DNA of 64,000 nucleotides from Lethocerus indicus. Its lineage: Eukaryota > Arthropoda > Insecta > Hemiptera > Belostomatidae. This document shows positions 12,515 to 27,440 of this stretch, piece by piece. Within the stretch, counting starts at the first letter, position 1, and each line of letters opens with the position of its first letter. Under the pieces are notes generated by a model. The model had not been told where the DNA came from. It worked only from the letters and a program-made list of their open reading frames with translations, and did not search any database. A program made the translations under genes and the position numbers. The stretch lies in assembly GCA_019843655.1 (NCBI GenBank), contig JACDQD010000003.1, positions 25,346,224 to 25,410,223 on the forward strand. The letters run 5' to 3'.

Positions 12515-15500
12515 GTAGGAAAACCCATCTATCACAATTTTATTATATTTTCACGCCTATGAATCCTTTGTCTTCGAGATGTTTATAAATTTTTATAGCT
12601 TGTTTTAGTGTGTAAAATAATAAATGACTACAAAGGAACATTATTCAATTACGGAGGAAAATTATTTCATTTAATTAACACGAAAAAATTAATTTTTGAC
12701 GATATTAATAATAATAATAATAGTACGGATCCTAATCTTCCGAGAGGGCTATTGCCTATGCCAACAATCGGGCAACTACTAGGGAGTAAATCCCACTAGT
12801 TTATTATTCAATTACTAGAGAGTCAATCGTCAACCATTCAGTTTCATTTCAATAAATGGAAGTAGGAATCAACTGTCGACATTTAAATAGTTAATTCGTA
12901 ATTAAATTTCTGAGAGTTAGAGTTCGGTCCCGCCACCAAACTACTAGTGAATCAAATATAGGAATAAGATCATAAGGTGCTTCGGAATTATTAGTTGTAA
13001 ACTCTTAAATTCCTAGTTATCAGATTTAACTTAAAATAAATATTTTGTCCATTATTTTGTGTACAGATACATGATAAGAGCTTTACCATTAGCAAAATGC
13101 GCGTTGGTTATTTTAAGTGGAACGTTTAAAATCATTTGAATCCGTCCATGTCTAAGTTGAAATGGTTGAGGGAAACAAGTTCGGTTGGGGAGCGGCGGCG
13201 GCCCTCCAGTATTGTCGACCGCCTGAATCTCCGGTTAATTGTTCTCTGTGAATGGCGTCTCCTTTTCACTCAACAAGTGAATCCCGCCGCTGATTAATGC
13301 CATACCGGTACAAGGGCGACCCCCGAAACCAAACAATGCCGATAACATCAATGCCCTTTGTGCGTTTTCTGTGTACGCGAATGCACCGACGTCATGGCGC
13401 ATAGCGAACACCGTGTACCGGCTAAAACAATAAGAATTCACAATATTATTTCGGTATATGATTGTTGGAGAAAATATTGAAATGAAAATTAATACGGATA
13501 ATATTTTTGAATCGGATCTAGAGATTGTTTGCACGACGCACTCAATTTTATTATTTTGGATCATTTTATTCGGTAATTTGTTTCAAGTACTCTTTGAAAC
13601 CAATTAATGTGATTTCTCGCCCTACTCTAACGTGAAGAAATAGAGGTGGTTTGTGTATTGAACATAATTTTGTCTGAAAGTATTAAACGTATAATGAATG
13701 TTAGTCGGTTCGCGAGATCATTTAATTTATATACCCTTCTCTTATAAAATGCTGTACGGTTTCCGTTCAACATCAATCGCGGATAAATATGAAAATTTAT
13801 CATCGATCCTCACTAAGCGGTTAAGGGAAATGTTTAGTTTTTAATTATTCGGTCAGGTAGAGCGTAATTACTGAAATATCGCTATAGCTCTGGATTAGCA
13901 AAAAAATCTGGAATATAGGGCGTTTCCTCGACGCGGTCCTTGCACTGTCCGACGGTGGCTAAGTGACACTCATTGTCGGGGCCCATTGTAGGGTCGGAAA
14001 ACAATAGGTACGTCCGAGAGCAGGCGTGACTAATGCGGAAGCCCCTCCCTGGGGTGTTTAATTTTCACATTTGCGGCTGCCCCCCCGGTTTTAGCCGGTT
14101 GGGCGACAGAAGGGGTCGTCCCCAGCGGCTTTTTGTACTTCGGCGAGTTTTAGCCGGGCGGTCGCTCTGAAATGGGGTAGTTGACATTTTTCTCTACTGC
14201 CGCTATCAACATGGGCACTCGCCCCCTCCCGCATCTCACCCTTAGAGAAATGTCAACCCGGGTGGGTTCCATTAGGCCTAGCCCAAAACAAATGTCAAAC
14301 CCTGTCAAGCTCTGCCCCATCATCCCTCCGATGGGAGAGAGTTTCAATCACGGCCCGGAGGTGTGTTCGAGCCCTATTGGTTTGAGGGGAAAGACCTCCA
14401 GCTCGAATTTCAATCCGCACACCACCATTGTCGACAGAAAGCCTGAATGAGACGTGCATTGGGACGAACTTTCGTTTAATGAAGTGTTGTATTTAATAGC
14501 TCTGTACGTTTTGAAAATCATCTCTCTTCAATTATACTTTGCAAGGAAAAAATATTGTAGTTCTGCGGGAACTAGTGGACTAGTAACAAGTTTTCTTTGA
14601 ACTAGAATCTCTTTTTATTCATTGTCAACGCAGGTGAGTTTAGTAGAACTTCATGGCCGCTAAACTAGTTATGTCCTAATGATGATAAAGGCGATTAATA
14701 ATAAAAAGGACGATTGATTAAGTGTTGAGGATTAGGGAGGATGCAAAATTTTTCACGGGTCAAACAATTTTTTGTCTCCACCCACCTACTTCATTTTAAG
14801 CCAAACCAATCTAAGTATTTTCTATCGCCATATTCCTTAGTACTTCTGTATTATTAAATATAATTACTAGCAACTGCTTGACCGGCTTGAAGCACCTCTT
14901 TCAATTACTGATTGAATACAAGAGATGAAGAATAAATCGTAACCAATATGGGGGGAGTGGAGACTGAATATCGCAACATTTATTATATTCCAATCTCTCT
15001 CGAACTGCCACTCTTGTACCCTTTCATAATATGCTTACTTGTATTTAATTTTGAAATATTTGTAGCGGCTCGTTGAATCGTAAATTTTGTTGTCTCCCCA
15101 ATTTTATTATAACAATTTGATTAGTAATTGACAATACTTTAGTCTCGTCCAAGAAATATCCATTTTCCTGTGAAATACGACGAATTCAATTGTGCGTTCA
15201 TTTTATGTTTTCTCCTTTCCCCGTTTTTTTTTGATTCGTGAAATAAACCGAACTAAGTCGTAGCGAATCGTTCATTTATAATTTCATTGCGTACGGTATT
15301 GCGTGAGGTCAGCACAGCGCCGCGAACAAGTGGCCGGCTCCAGCGTATTCAGAGCGTTATCCCCGATTGCTCACCATGGCCGAGATTCGAACCCGATAAG
15401 CGTTCAACAATCGACGCCGATTGCGCCCCGGGCATTAATTCCGAGAGTACTTTCACAGGAATTTGTGTGGTTTTTATTCCCCCCACTGGAACTACGTGGG

Positions 15501-17490
15501 GTAAAAAAAGGACAGTTCAAATTCGCGTTGTAAAAAAAAATTACTTGAGAAAGGGACGCGATAATATCGTCAATTGGCGTAGGCCATTCAGTAAAATCAG
15601 TTAATCCATTCGCCAAGGTCTCACAATAATCCATATACAAATTGCGAAACTGTTGGGATTTTTTCCAGCATGGCAGCGCTGAAATGAAACTGAATAAACT
15701 GTTGCAACAATTACTTGAAATGTTCATTATGTGAAATAAAAATAGGTTTTCAAGACTGCTAATTCAGTGGTAACATTTGATTTTAAGACATCAATATTTT
15801 TATTCGTACAGCTCGTTCTCTCGTGATAAAATTACGGACATAATTATGACCCTGAGCTGACGAAATAAGGTACGATATACGCTGAGGAATTTATATTACA
15901 TATTCCCAAAATACTACAATACTTAAACAGGTCCGGGGGTACATCGGCTGAGGATTATATGAATATTTAGATACCTTATTAATCAAAACTTCGAGCGCGA
16001 GAAATTCAATTAAATTCTGGCGTGCTTCTGAAATATTTCTCGTAAAAATAGTTTTACGGACAAACATTTAAAATACGACGTTGTTCGCTGACGACGACAG
16101 GCATGTACTCGGGAATTTGTTATTAACATTTTGTATTAGTTGAGATATCTTAATGGTGGGAAGGGGCACAGTGTATCTCTGTTGATGGGTTCTGTGAAGT
16201 TCAATGGAATTGGTTGTTATGTCAAGCTCTCTTGGTGTAGGAGGAAGTTCGACACTTGACTGTAACTGGCAGCCTACACTTACTCAACTGCTCCCGTCTC
16301 AAAGTTGTCCCTACCTCCCCCTCCCCTTCCCAATCAGTATTCCCCTCTTCCTATCGCCCAAAGTGATATTTTATAAGTCAAATTTCCAAACTCGATTCCA
16401 ACGTTTGATTTATCAATTTTATTTATTCAATGACGTTTAGCTTTTGAATTAAATCGGCCCTTTAATTTCCGTCACTTCTAGTCTCCGTTTATCTTATGAG
16501 CCTTTAGTCTATCACCGTTGAGAAATTCATCACATAGAGTTTATGTACTCCTCTCAAAGATTACGTTAAAAGTGTAGTTATCATAAAGTCACATATAGTA
16601 ACATATAGTGACGGTAATGTTCAGACTAATTTAATCCAAAAATCATTTTATTCGGAACGATTACGAATTTAATGAAAGTAAAACATTCACACGTGCTACC
16701 AAGACGATAGTGCGAACAAAAGGATCGGATATATCGAGCGTTCATCACATTATTACAAATGTAAATTACATTCTGTTTGGCGTTCATTCTGTATCTAATA
16801 AATGTGAAGCAATTTCAAAGTGCTGAACTAAACTTGAAAAGAAGAAGCATGGAATTCACAACTGCAGATTCATCATGATTAAGGTGCAGGCCTCGGGCCA
16901 ACATTTAGTTCCGACAGGCGATTCATTGGTGCCGATTTATTTTTTCCTCACATCCATTCCGCCGCGATAATAATTTATATTACTTACAGTAATATGCCAG
17001 GATCAGTGCTGAAAAATGCCCCCTTATTTTTTTCATACCCGCTCTTCCGGCCCCCAATCTGACTAAGTAATTCCGGAGTTAAGGTTATCATGAATTCTTG
17101 AACTCAATCTCGCTTGCAACTTCTTATCTCGGCCCCTTTTAATTTTTTTCAATATGGCTCGATCGATACAATTTTTCTGTGCAAACATCCCTGTTATTCA
17201 ATTGCGGGAGAATGAGATGGTGTAAGTGGGGCTTGAGTTATTAAACTTTAAATATATAGATGGTGATAATCCATCACATTAAGAAGTGTTGCGGAGTAGG
17301 ATTTTCTGACCCAAAATTTTGTGAAATATGATTTATAATGATAACGCTTATGTTTACTCGATCTATAGAGTATTCTCGGAGTGTTTGGAATACATAAAAT
17401 TCTGAAAATGCGTTAAAAGTTTTGCCCCGTTTGGTTTCTTGTGAAAGTCTAAATCTACAACGATTAAAAAATCTATTTCTGAAAAAAATA

Positions 17491-17538
17491 TTTGAAATTT
17501 TCAAATCAAATGCCCGAATTATATGAAACATTTCATAT
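17491..17538. repeat. Two adjacent perfect short palindromes
   Basis: TTTGAAATTTTCAAA (17491-17505, 7-bp arms) and ATATGAAACATTTCATAT (17521-17538, 8-bp arms) lie 15 bp apart. Both contain a TGAAA arm. They are too short for an RNA gene and could be chance in AT-rich DNA. Confidence 0.5.
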
Positions 17539-20500
17539 CGTGTTATAGAATTTGGGTTTAATGGATTAAAACGCTTAAGCCTGCAAAAGATTCCAAAAAT
17601 TATTACATAGCATGACCTTATGAACAATTCAAAAAATATAATCTTAACGTTATGCGCGTGAAACGCGGACCATATTTCCGCACTCCTGTTTTAAACGAAT
17701 AAAAAGAACAATATTTCTTTTACCGATCCGAATCGACAGTGCGTCGATTTCAATTGTTCCTGTCGTTGGGCTAATGGCGATTTGGTCCCGAAATAGGTTG
17801 GGAATGGTCTGCGGGCCGCAATGGCTTTCCGATTAAATCGAAACGTCGGCCGGACGTTTGTCACCGGCCCCGACATTGAGACATAGGCCGGGTTTTTCGT
17901 CTGTCTCCTCCGCTGGGCACTTTACGAAGGAAGTGACGTTCCGTGAAAAAGCCCAACCACCCCCTCCTTCCAACAGCCCCTCTCTACAGGCGGCTTTTGC
18001 CCCCTCTAGAATTTTCTTCGCTCGCCCGAAAAACACTTAGCGTCACTTTCTTGAATTCCTATTTCTTGAATTATTACTCGCCACCCGTGTTCGAACCGGG
18101 AACTGTTGCTCCTCCAAATTACAAATACATTTCCTTTAATGCATACAGTATTTCTTACATGCGTACAACCACACAGTTTTCATATCACTGTGATAATGTG
18201 AGGTAGTGAAATTTGACGGGTACGATATTCCCTTTAAAAATACGACGCCAAATTGTGACACACTACTGCATCCACAGTCTCCGTCACATGTTCCGCATAT
18301 TTATTTAAACAAATAAATAAATATAATTTATCAGCCCATTCATAACCTCCTGATATTCCTTTTGGCAAAGTCAAGATTCATAAATGAATCTCGAAACTTA
18401 CTTTCAGACCATGTTCCATCAATTCACCTTGTCTGCTATGCCCATTGAACTTGATTTACAATAACAATGGCGTGTATTACATTCAATTAGCACGGTTTCA
18501 ACTGCGCCCTGAGACTGGCGGGAACTAATCCGGGGGGACGTGAACGACCACATTACAGGCCTTTTACCGATAACGGCCTATCGTTACGTGTCGTAACAAC
18601 TGGCGCACAACCCCCGCATAGTAGGAACTAAAGCAATGCGCGAGCAATGTTGCGACAACTAATTAAACTGTTCAACTGAAATGTTGGAAATTCACCGAGC
18701 CCCCATATTTGGATTATGGATTTGTTTGCCGGCGAGTACTGTACACTCCTCCCGTTAGAATAAATTTTAGTTTACGACAGGAAGTTGCAAAACGAAACTT
18801 TGTGAAGCAGGGTTTTAGTTCCATTGGCCACATCTGTAATACACGCCGGTAATTAAAATGTTTTAAATGTTACGTACATTTTTATTATGTTCACAGTTTT
18901 TCTAGTGAAAATGAACACGCACTATATAACCATATCACATTTTCAGAGGATATTAGCACTGTAATTCTAACGAATTTAACCGCCGAATTAATTATTACTC
19001 ATAAATGAATCGATATAGATTATCTGGCAATTGCCAGTCAAATAATGTTTCAAAGCATTCGGAGCAACAAACGCCCACGTATTAACAGGTTCGTGCTAAT
19101 GAAGTAAGCTGCAGCTGTTATTGCCCGAACCGCAATATGAAATCGTTAATTTCGGTAGCTTTATTTTCGCTTTTAATGATTGAAAAGTTGAAACGGCTCC
19201 CTTTATTGGTGAAAGGGCGGAAACAACCCGAATATGGCCGGTTCGGTTAACGGCGGTATGTCGCGAAATCGAATAGGGACGCGGGGCAGTCCCAAGCTGG
19301 TACTCCGACGTCCGGGTTAAAATTCGCGTGAAACGAGGCTGGGTAATGATTGGGGTTGGGGGCTTGCCGATTGGCCGTCAATAAAGTCACTCCCAATTAA
19401 ACGGGACCTGGCAAAATCAGAGGCCGCCGCCTACTGACTTCTAATTACACGAGCTTTTCACACACTCAGCTCGACAAACGAACTTGGTGCGCCGGACAAT
19501 TGCGCTGGGTTAATTTTACCCAGTCGAAACGTTACATCTCCTTATCTTTTTATATTTTGGTCAAAATACTGAGCCCAATACCGATCAGTAAATTAAATAA
19601 TCGATATGTTTTAAAACTGAAAATTTTATATAATATTGATTTTAAAATGCGTCCTAAACCATTAATTGAAAAAAAAATGAGAAAGTAAAATTAAATGAAG
19701 CAGTTTGAGATATACTTCTGGCCCATAATTAATAAAGAATAAATGTAAATTATCTTATATTCGGGAAACCTACCGATTTAATAGTACTGCTCGTTATTTT
19801 TTTTAATTGTATCCAGCGAAGACAAAAATAATATCCTTTAATATAAAACATAATTAATTATAATTCTTAATAATTACACGGTAGTATATCCTGCATACTT
19901 GCAGTCCATAATTCAGGGTGAAACACTTAGGGGGTAAGTCATATACGTCAAAACTTTCAGCTCCCCACACATCAACCAACCACCCTCCTCTCTGGGTAGA
20001 GACAAGATTATAATTAATACCGCCTTTTAAGGTCGCCGGGGGTGGATTCCCCAATTGAATCAAGACACGCTCGGGGCTCCCCTAATGTCGAATTCGATTT
20101 ACCGCTTCTCGTCGGGAGAGAACGGAATGAATGTGCTAGTTATGGGTGGAGGGGCGGGCCGTGAATGGCGCCCTACTCCACTCTCCTCCGGGGCATGGCT
20201 CACGTTTCATTTTAATAAAAAAACAAAACCCCAGCCCTTCAACGGAGCTTCTGATTTTGCTCTGGAAAAAAGACACGGGTGCGCATCGGTGAAAATCCCT
20301 ACCAACATCAAAACCAGCCGGTAAATCACAACGAGCGAGGTAAAAAATCTAATTAAAATAAAAACAGGAACTTCGTACGGGCTTAATATATAATAGAAAC
20401 CCTCCCTGAATATACAAGATCATATTACCAGAACAGGCGCCGAAACAGAAAGCCCACCTGCATCCTGGTATAAATTATCTTTTCAAAACTATAGAGATAT

Positions 20501-23500
20501 CGTATTCTATAATCATTATAGCGATTCTTATAGTCGAGCGACTAAGAAATATATGAAGTAATGTGCTTACATCGCAAGTAGTATGAAGGAACTGCCCTTG
20601 ACCCAAAATATAAATCAAGAGGTAATTGGAAGGAGATATGCATAAGCGATATGACTCCACGAAATATTTTGAATTAATTACAAACATTTATGTAATGTTT
20701 CTCCTCTGCTAGAAAAGGTTCCTGAACAGATTGCGCCCATTTGAATACATCGATATAAAGCCGCATTCTCATTTTCATCGAAAAACAGAGGGATACTCGT
20801 GGGAACGCCGCGTTCTAATCGTTATTGAATACGGGGTCTAGTTATAATTTACGGCAATGAGTTAAACCAATTAATCGTCAAGCCGCGAGTTTCACTTTCG
20901 CCCCGAAATGTCGCCCCAACCCTCCACCCATCCCCCGCCACGCTACCTTCATTGCTCTCCAAAAAGCGAAGCAATAAATCCAGGTGCGCGGTTTCCAAGT
21001 TTTTTATTCCGTGTACCCGGGGCCGTGGGCAAACGCCGCCGGCTACGTGATCCACCTACAAACTCCCTTATATTATTAATGGTGAAAAGTTAAATCGCGG
21101 GAGGCCTCGGTCCGTGTCCGAGAGGCCTCACGTTCTGGGCCGGGTATCGCGCCGAATTAACCGCCTCCCGCCGGCTTCCATAATACAGAGAACCCCAACT
21201 TTTTTTTCCCAGTGAGTGGTACTGTAAGGGAGGTGGGGATGCGAGCGGCTCCGTCTGAAAATTTAACAAGGAAGGTCGGAGTTAAAAAAAAATCGCGACA
21301 GAGCTCTCCGTTCAAAACACTAATGAAGCTCGCACAGACCCGTTCGCGCCCCCTCCGTAGGGAAATATCGGCCCGGAGCTGAGGTGTATTGAAAAGCGTA
21401 AAGACTTCTCTCTCTCAGTTTTTGATTTTTGAGCGAACAGGTCGGGGGTATAAAATTGGGCCGCCGGAGGATTACAAACCCGGCCGAAGGAGGAAAATGA
21501 ACTGAATGATTCGATTAGTTGTGTTGCGAGGGTCCGAAACTAATACTAGACAGATTTGTTTCTATTATAATGAAACAAAGTCATATATCGTCAGAAGGTC
21601 GTCCTTATCGGTACGCTAGACGCATATAACTGTCTAGGCATGAATCACCGATATTTTGGGGGGAAATGTAATTCTTTATTGTTTAGAGTCTCTCTTTACG
21701 GTCAATATCTATTCTCTATATCTTTTGCCTTCCTCTAATATCTTCTGTGTGGACGTCTTCTTCAATTTGGAAGTTAAGAACAACTGCGGAGCCCTCGGAC
21801 TCCCCTCGCAGCAATCCACCCCTCGGTCCCTTCCGGCCGACACGAATGTAGCAAATTGCACGAGCCATCGACCCTTGCCCTGAAATATTCTCTCTCCCCT
21901 TCTTAGTGGCGTAATTAAATCTTGTTCGGACCGAATGAAAGTAGGAATAATTGAACGAGGTTATATTTATTTGCTGTGGTCCCGCCCGGGGGAGACGTCT
22001 TATTAGATCCACCCTTCCCCCATGACAATGTTTAGGCTAACCGCGTCCAATCCAATAAATCGTTGAATCTGTGTACGTTTCATTAAGTCATTATATTTTT
22101 GGAACGCACCATAGCGAACGGCGATGAATTTATTTATTTTATAAGAGTTACGACCATTTACATAAAATATTACATTAGATATTTACGAGTAGGAGTGACA
22201 ACATACTTTAACAGTAAACGACATCAATTAAAACTACCCATTAGAGTCCCCTATTATAATAGTGGTTTGGATGCTCGTGGTGTACTATCTTCACTCTCTC
22301 GTTTGGCCCTATGCTCTGCTGGTTTCGGTTCCTCTCCATTTTCAGTAGCATTCAACTCATTATATATTATGAATGGCTGATAGCTTGTTACGACAATTAA
22401 ATCGTGTCTTCGGTCCCTCGTAATTATTGTATAGAGTCATATCAAGCGGACAGGAACAAAGGGTCTCCTAGTAACAGTTGTAATATTGATGTAATAATTA
22501 CCTGACCGCATTGGGTCCTTATGATTGCGTTAGCCCACGTGAACGGAGGTTATCTCATATGTTAAATTCAAATATTCCAAGGTATCTAAGGTGTGTTAAT
22601 ATCTAGGTGTTAAGAACAGCCCAATTATCTCCTTATTATTTAATGAAATATGGTCGATACCATTGTTCGACCTAATGAATGGTCACAGCCATCTGTCTTC
22701 ATTGTTTGTTACATCAAGCGATTAGTGTACAGATGTCGTTTGAAACATACTCCTCACCCAAAATATATAAGTTAATATATGTGGATTTAAGAACCACACA
22801 GATCTACTGGAGAAATGTGTAAAATGTTCGGAACACCAATTATTGCTTGGGGTGTAGAAAATGTCGAAAGATTTTTGATTGGATGGTAGACTTGTCTGGT
22901 TTACACATGTATGTAAAATACGTTACATAATAAAATGAACTACGTGAACGTTTTTTCACGAATAATGCGTAACGCGTGGGGTCGGAAGGAATAACGCGGT
23001 AAGATTGGATTGGGGGCTGGCCCTCCTAGCCCGGCTTGCCCTTTTACAAATACGGGCAACGTATTAAATTGAGCCCAGCCCCACTTTTAAAGGGTCATCT
23101 TTTATTCAGTAGTTTTTTCCGCACCTGTAGCTCCGACGGAACGGCGGCAGAACCGAGAAGCGGCTCGGAACAAGCGCGACTAGTAAAATGGAACGGCCGG
23201 GGTACGGGGCCCGTCTATCACGTAGCCCTATGCAGGACTCACTATTACTGCAATATCATTCCAATAAAAATTATCATTTTCTTCGTTCCTGTCTACAGAT
23301 TTACAGTTCCATGAGAAAATTACTAATGTATATTCTACGGTAAGACACCCTAAATGTAGTTGTGCCGCCACTTGTGAGCAAGAGGAAAAATGAAGTCACT
23401 TTCTCAAGGACCTGTCATAATATACAACTCAAATGCCTCCTCGACTTCTACACTACCATATGTTAGACGCGCATTCAGTTATAAGTCAACAAGATATAGT

Positions 23501-24779
23501 TATTTTTTGTTGTATAAATGTTCCGACCAACATGTGTAGATGCTTCCAGCCCCAATTTCAGTAAATCAATACATTGGTGATCCTAGTTTCAAATTGTATA
23601 TAAAATATTAAATTTCTGTTTCATTATAAATGACTTCCTTTTTCCCCGAAAAATATACGACGAATCGCTTTCAGAGGGATACTGAAGGGATGGCTGCTTA
23701 TTGAAAGAGTTTGGTGAATGTCGATGGGGAAAAAAAGGGACAAGAGCGTACCGTCCGTACGAGTGTATAATGATGTTCGCCTAAAGGACTTTAGAGCGAG
23801 ACTGAATGCGTGGTTTTGGGGAGTGGAAGGAGGGTGACTCGAACGAGGGATGTGGAGACGCACGATCGTTCAAAGGCGGCTTTAAAACGCCTTTTAAGAA
23901 ACAGGCCGGGTCATTAGCAGTAAAACAAGTTATTTTTCACCGATCGTTCGGAGAAAAATCTCATTTTCTCGTACCCACTCCCAGTGGGTAATACTTTGTC
24001 CCGACGGCACAAGTACTCTCCAATACACTGCCGGTACTTCTCCTACTACTTGCCTGTCTTTCAGTACAAGTACCATTATTTTTTTTCTTGCGACTAATGA
24101 CTTCCGTCTACGATTTCTACCATTCATCCGCCGGCTAACTCGTCTTCAGCCATTATTATCATCTGGGGGACTTGCTTGCGCTTGGGACGAGGATGGTTGG
24201 TAATAATGCTTCCTTCAATGTAAACCTGGAGTCTGCAATCCTGTTATGCGCCATTTCAATTTTTTTAAATCCAATTAATTTAATCAATTTAAGTCCAATA
24301 GGAGAAATATGCATGAAAATGAATGTTCGCCGTGCTATTTTTATCAGATATTAAATTTCTGATACAATATAATCCGCACGCTTATGAAATTGCAAAATAT
24401 ACACGCACGAATATTTAAATGTAAAAATTAAACGCAATGTAATTATAGGTCATCGTGATATATTCCAGTGAAGTTGCTTTTATGTCGCCATCATTTTAAT
24501 GGCTAGTTGCGGCATTAATTTTCGTTCCTCTTTCCAATATTTCACAGTTTATTCAACAGTTTTTGTACATTTCATACAAAATCATTCATACATCATTTCA
24601 TACAAAGTTATTATAAATAAATGTGAAACAAGCATGAAGCTTAGCAAATTTGTTTTTGGGACGGGTCAGAATATTACGGTATATAAGGCTTAAACTCTAA
24701 AAATATTTGGAAAGTTGACCGAAAACCTCTTTTTATTTTAATTAACGTCGTATCGGGTTTGGAAATTTCTATCACGGCC

Positions 24780-25460
24780 GGCTATTATCGGGCGGGCGAA
24801 AGAAGGCTCTAGTTTAGCGAGCCGCAGTCCTTTTAACTGCGACTACAATAGCCCCAAATTGCTTAGGGGAGGGGTCGGGCTCGGAGCACGGCTTAATTTC
24901 CATCCTTCCGGGGCACCAAGTTACGAGGAAATAAGTTCATTATCCCCGGTCTCTCGCACGATCTTCCCTTATGGGGCGGTGCGTCGGACGGGGTGGATGG
25001 CGAAGTCGGGCTCGAAATTAACCGATAGCGTCGGTGCGGGAAAGGCCTTACGCTCTTTGGAATACTAAGGGCCGCCCGGGTACTGAAATTTTATCAGAGA
25101 ATCGACCCTACCCCCTCCCGCACTCTCTTCCTTCTAATTTACGACGTTCCGAAGAGATCGGACGGGGCGGGCCGCATCGTGAATCTAATTTGTAAAGTCG
25201 TTAAGGCTTTATAACCGGGCCTCGCAGTTATGAATAATTGGATTTAACGCGATAGTGGGGCCCGAGAGCCGGCGCTAATTATAACTTGTCTATAAAATAC
25301 ACCTTTTTTTTCGGTCGACGTTTCTTTTTTACCCACCAGCACTTAGTCTCGCCGGGCCGGCTCCGCAAACTGCTCTGAAAAAGATTCGCCTGTCCCCCGA
25401 CCCCTACGAACGCCTATTAATAAAGTGGTCCTCCTCCCCCTTCGAGGTGCTTTCGAGGTG
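24780..25460. other. GC-rich, CpG-rich intronic island
   Basis: This is one of the longest GC-rich blocks. CpG is frequent, suggesting little loss by methylation. The block carries no supportable exon; its open frame at 24859-25068 has no recognisable domain. It could be a regulatory region or only compositional heterogeneity. Confidence 0.35.
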
Positions 25461-26777
25461 GTAAAGTTACTGACGGATTTATGTCGGATGTTTTTAGGAA
25501 GGATACCAAATGGGCGCCTATTAATAATATTGTTGCGGTAAATGGAGTTCTTTCTTAGGGATGAGTAATGGGATTAAATCATCCCGAAGTATGGGCATTC
25601 GAGTTTCACGATTAATTTCTTAAAAAATGCAAACTGAACCGCAATACGCCTTCAACACTTGTAGAAAAAATTGTGAAAGGATGCTACTTGGCACTACCGT
25701 ATATAAGCTTTCCTTTTTATTGATTGATTAATGTTTCCTCTTTAAGAGATTTGTCAAAGGCTTCATCAGGGATTTTTTGATATTTACCTTTATGAGACAA
25801 GTATTCCTCCATGGTCATAGCCCATGTCGCCCATGTCCTAGTTCTCTTAATTCATAATAACTTCCTGCGCTTTAGAAACCATGGACCGATATAAGATAGA
25901 AAACTGGAAATAACTAATCTGACTGAAATCTGAATAAAATCAATAGGAGGGATGGCAGTCTTATGACAGCAACCATGCATACGTTATCTGAATTTTCTTC
26001 GGTACTGAAGTAACCGGGCTTCTTATGATCAAGCCATAACTGAGCGCTTATCTCCCGTGTAAAGATTACGTATTCAGGAATGAGTAATGAGTGGCGTCAT
26101 GTTTCGCGATCGTTCCTCCAAACACGCGAGCAGGAGCGGTGAAAGATGAAAGGGGACGGATGCTTGACCATTATTAATGGACAAATTTGGGCAGTTTGGA
26201 GATATTAATGGATCGGGGAAACGCGGGGAAAACGTCAGAGTGGGTCCAGGGGACCCGGTCATTAGCAGACTGGAGGGAGCTCGGCCGTCCAAGTCCTCAC
26301 GGATCACACACAACAGATGTTTTCACACAGATGTTTTCTGTCTCACATTTGTTAGCGCGCTCCTACAAATTGTCCTAAACAAATGGCCGCCAATTTAGTG
26401 GGTGTAGATTTCGGCCCTAATATAGAATCGAACTCGGGGTGATTCGCCTGTCTTTTGTAACCGGACGATCTTGTACAATGTGTAAAAATAGCTTTTAGAA
26501 AACTGAGAAACTGGATACACAGTCGGTCGACTCAAAAATAATAATAGAAATTCGAAATTGAGTCATCTGAACTATTGCTTCGATACATTGTATATCTCTG
26601 TTCGAATGATGAGATCCGTTATCAAAATATCGTCTTCGGAAAGGAGGGGTGCTGCCGAAAAGTGTAAATTGCCCAAGAATCCAAACTTGTTTATCGTTGG
26701 CTTCCTACACCCGAATTTCCGCGAGCAATATCCACTTACCTTATGGCAAAATGTAATAATGGTTCGCCCACCTCGCC

Positions 26778-26797
26778 CCCAACACCCATGTGTTGGG
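26778..26797. repeat. Perfect 8-bp stem-loop
   Basis: CCCAACAC (26778-26785), loop CCAT, and GTGTTGGG (26790-26797) form an exact hairpin. No associated gene is seen. Confidence 0.6.
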
Positions 26798-27141
26798 TAA
26801 TAATACACCATTTCGTCAACAACGATTGGGTGGAAATATCGGGAGGACGCTGGATTCTCGATCATTCACGATGTAAATGGAATTCTCCCTACGCTTTCCA
26901 TTGTGTATTGTCGCTGGTTATAAAATACAAATTTTCACACTGTTTTGTTTTGTTAATTAACTCATTTTTGCTTTACAATTGAAAGAAAATAACTCGAACG
27001 TAACACTCTATCGGAACAGCCTATCGGATGACATATATGGTAATATTAGTGTGACGTTTCTGAAAGAGTCTAAAAGCGTGAAACAATTTTCGGTAATGGA
27101 TATTAATTTAAAATCCGGAATGGCTTTTATTAAACGTCATA

Positions 27142-27328
27142 CTAATTCATGGCAGTTACAGCTGGTGGGGGACGTCGAAGTTCATTCAACTCCTGGCTCC
27201 ACGAGGATGTTGTCTTCGTATCCTCCCTCGCTAGCTCCGACAACGGCTGCAATGAATCTTTCAGCTATTCTTTCCACGTCCATTTCCCGGCGAGTTATCT
27301 GGCTTAATGTGGCACTTGGCAGGTGTTA
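27142..27328 (-). pseudogene. Short coding-like island of unknown origin with a poly(A) signal
   Basis: On the - strand a frame is open for 47 codons (27325 down to a TGA at 27182-27184). It reads as a plausible protein tail, including EMDVERIAERFIAAVV and EDNILVEPGVE. Just before that stop, the neighbouring frame carries on with protein-like residues (ELNELRRPPPAVTAMN) to a TAG at 27142-27144, as if one frameshift separates them. AATAAA follows on the same strand (27126-27131 on the + strand reads TTTATT), 11 bases beyond the second stop. This is what the 3' end of a decayed gene or mobile element would look like. There is no clear splice acceptor upstream, and I do not recognise the family. 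It could also be chance in balanced-composition sequence. Confidence 0.3.
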
Positions 27329-27440
27329 TTCCTAGCATTATTTTTTTCTGCGCCCCTAGTGGTGGCACAGAGCCGGCCTACACCCCAGCGGCCTCCTCTT
27401 CCGCACGAAACTTCGTCCCGCGGCCAAATTGGTGGCATTT

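Noticed and set aside
15381..15400. tRNA T-arm-like GATTCGAACCC
   Set aside because: The rest of a cloverleaf is missing; it could be a SINE-like trace but there is nothing to support it.
18083..18100. tRNA T-arm-like sequence around GTTCGAAC
   Set aside because: No matching acceptor stem, D-arm or anticodon arm lies at the right distance on either strand.
23930..24127. - strand frame rich in basic and valine residues
   Set aside because: It shows internal short repeats of GTACTTGT-like words and no recognisable domain, so it is treated as chance.
26979..27335. 118-codon + strand open frame
   Set aside because: Its 3' half is the complement of the more protein-like - strand frame at 27182-27325, and its 5' half has no resemblance to anything.
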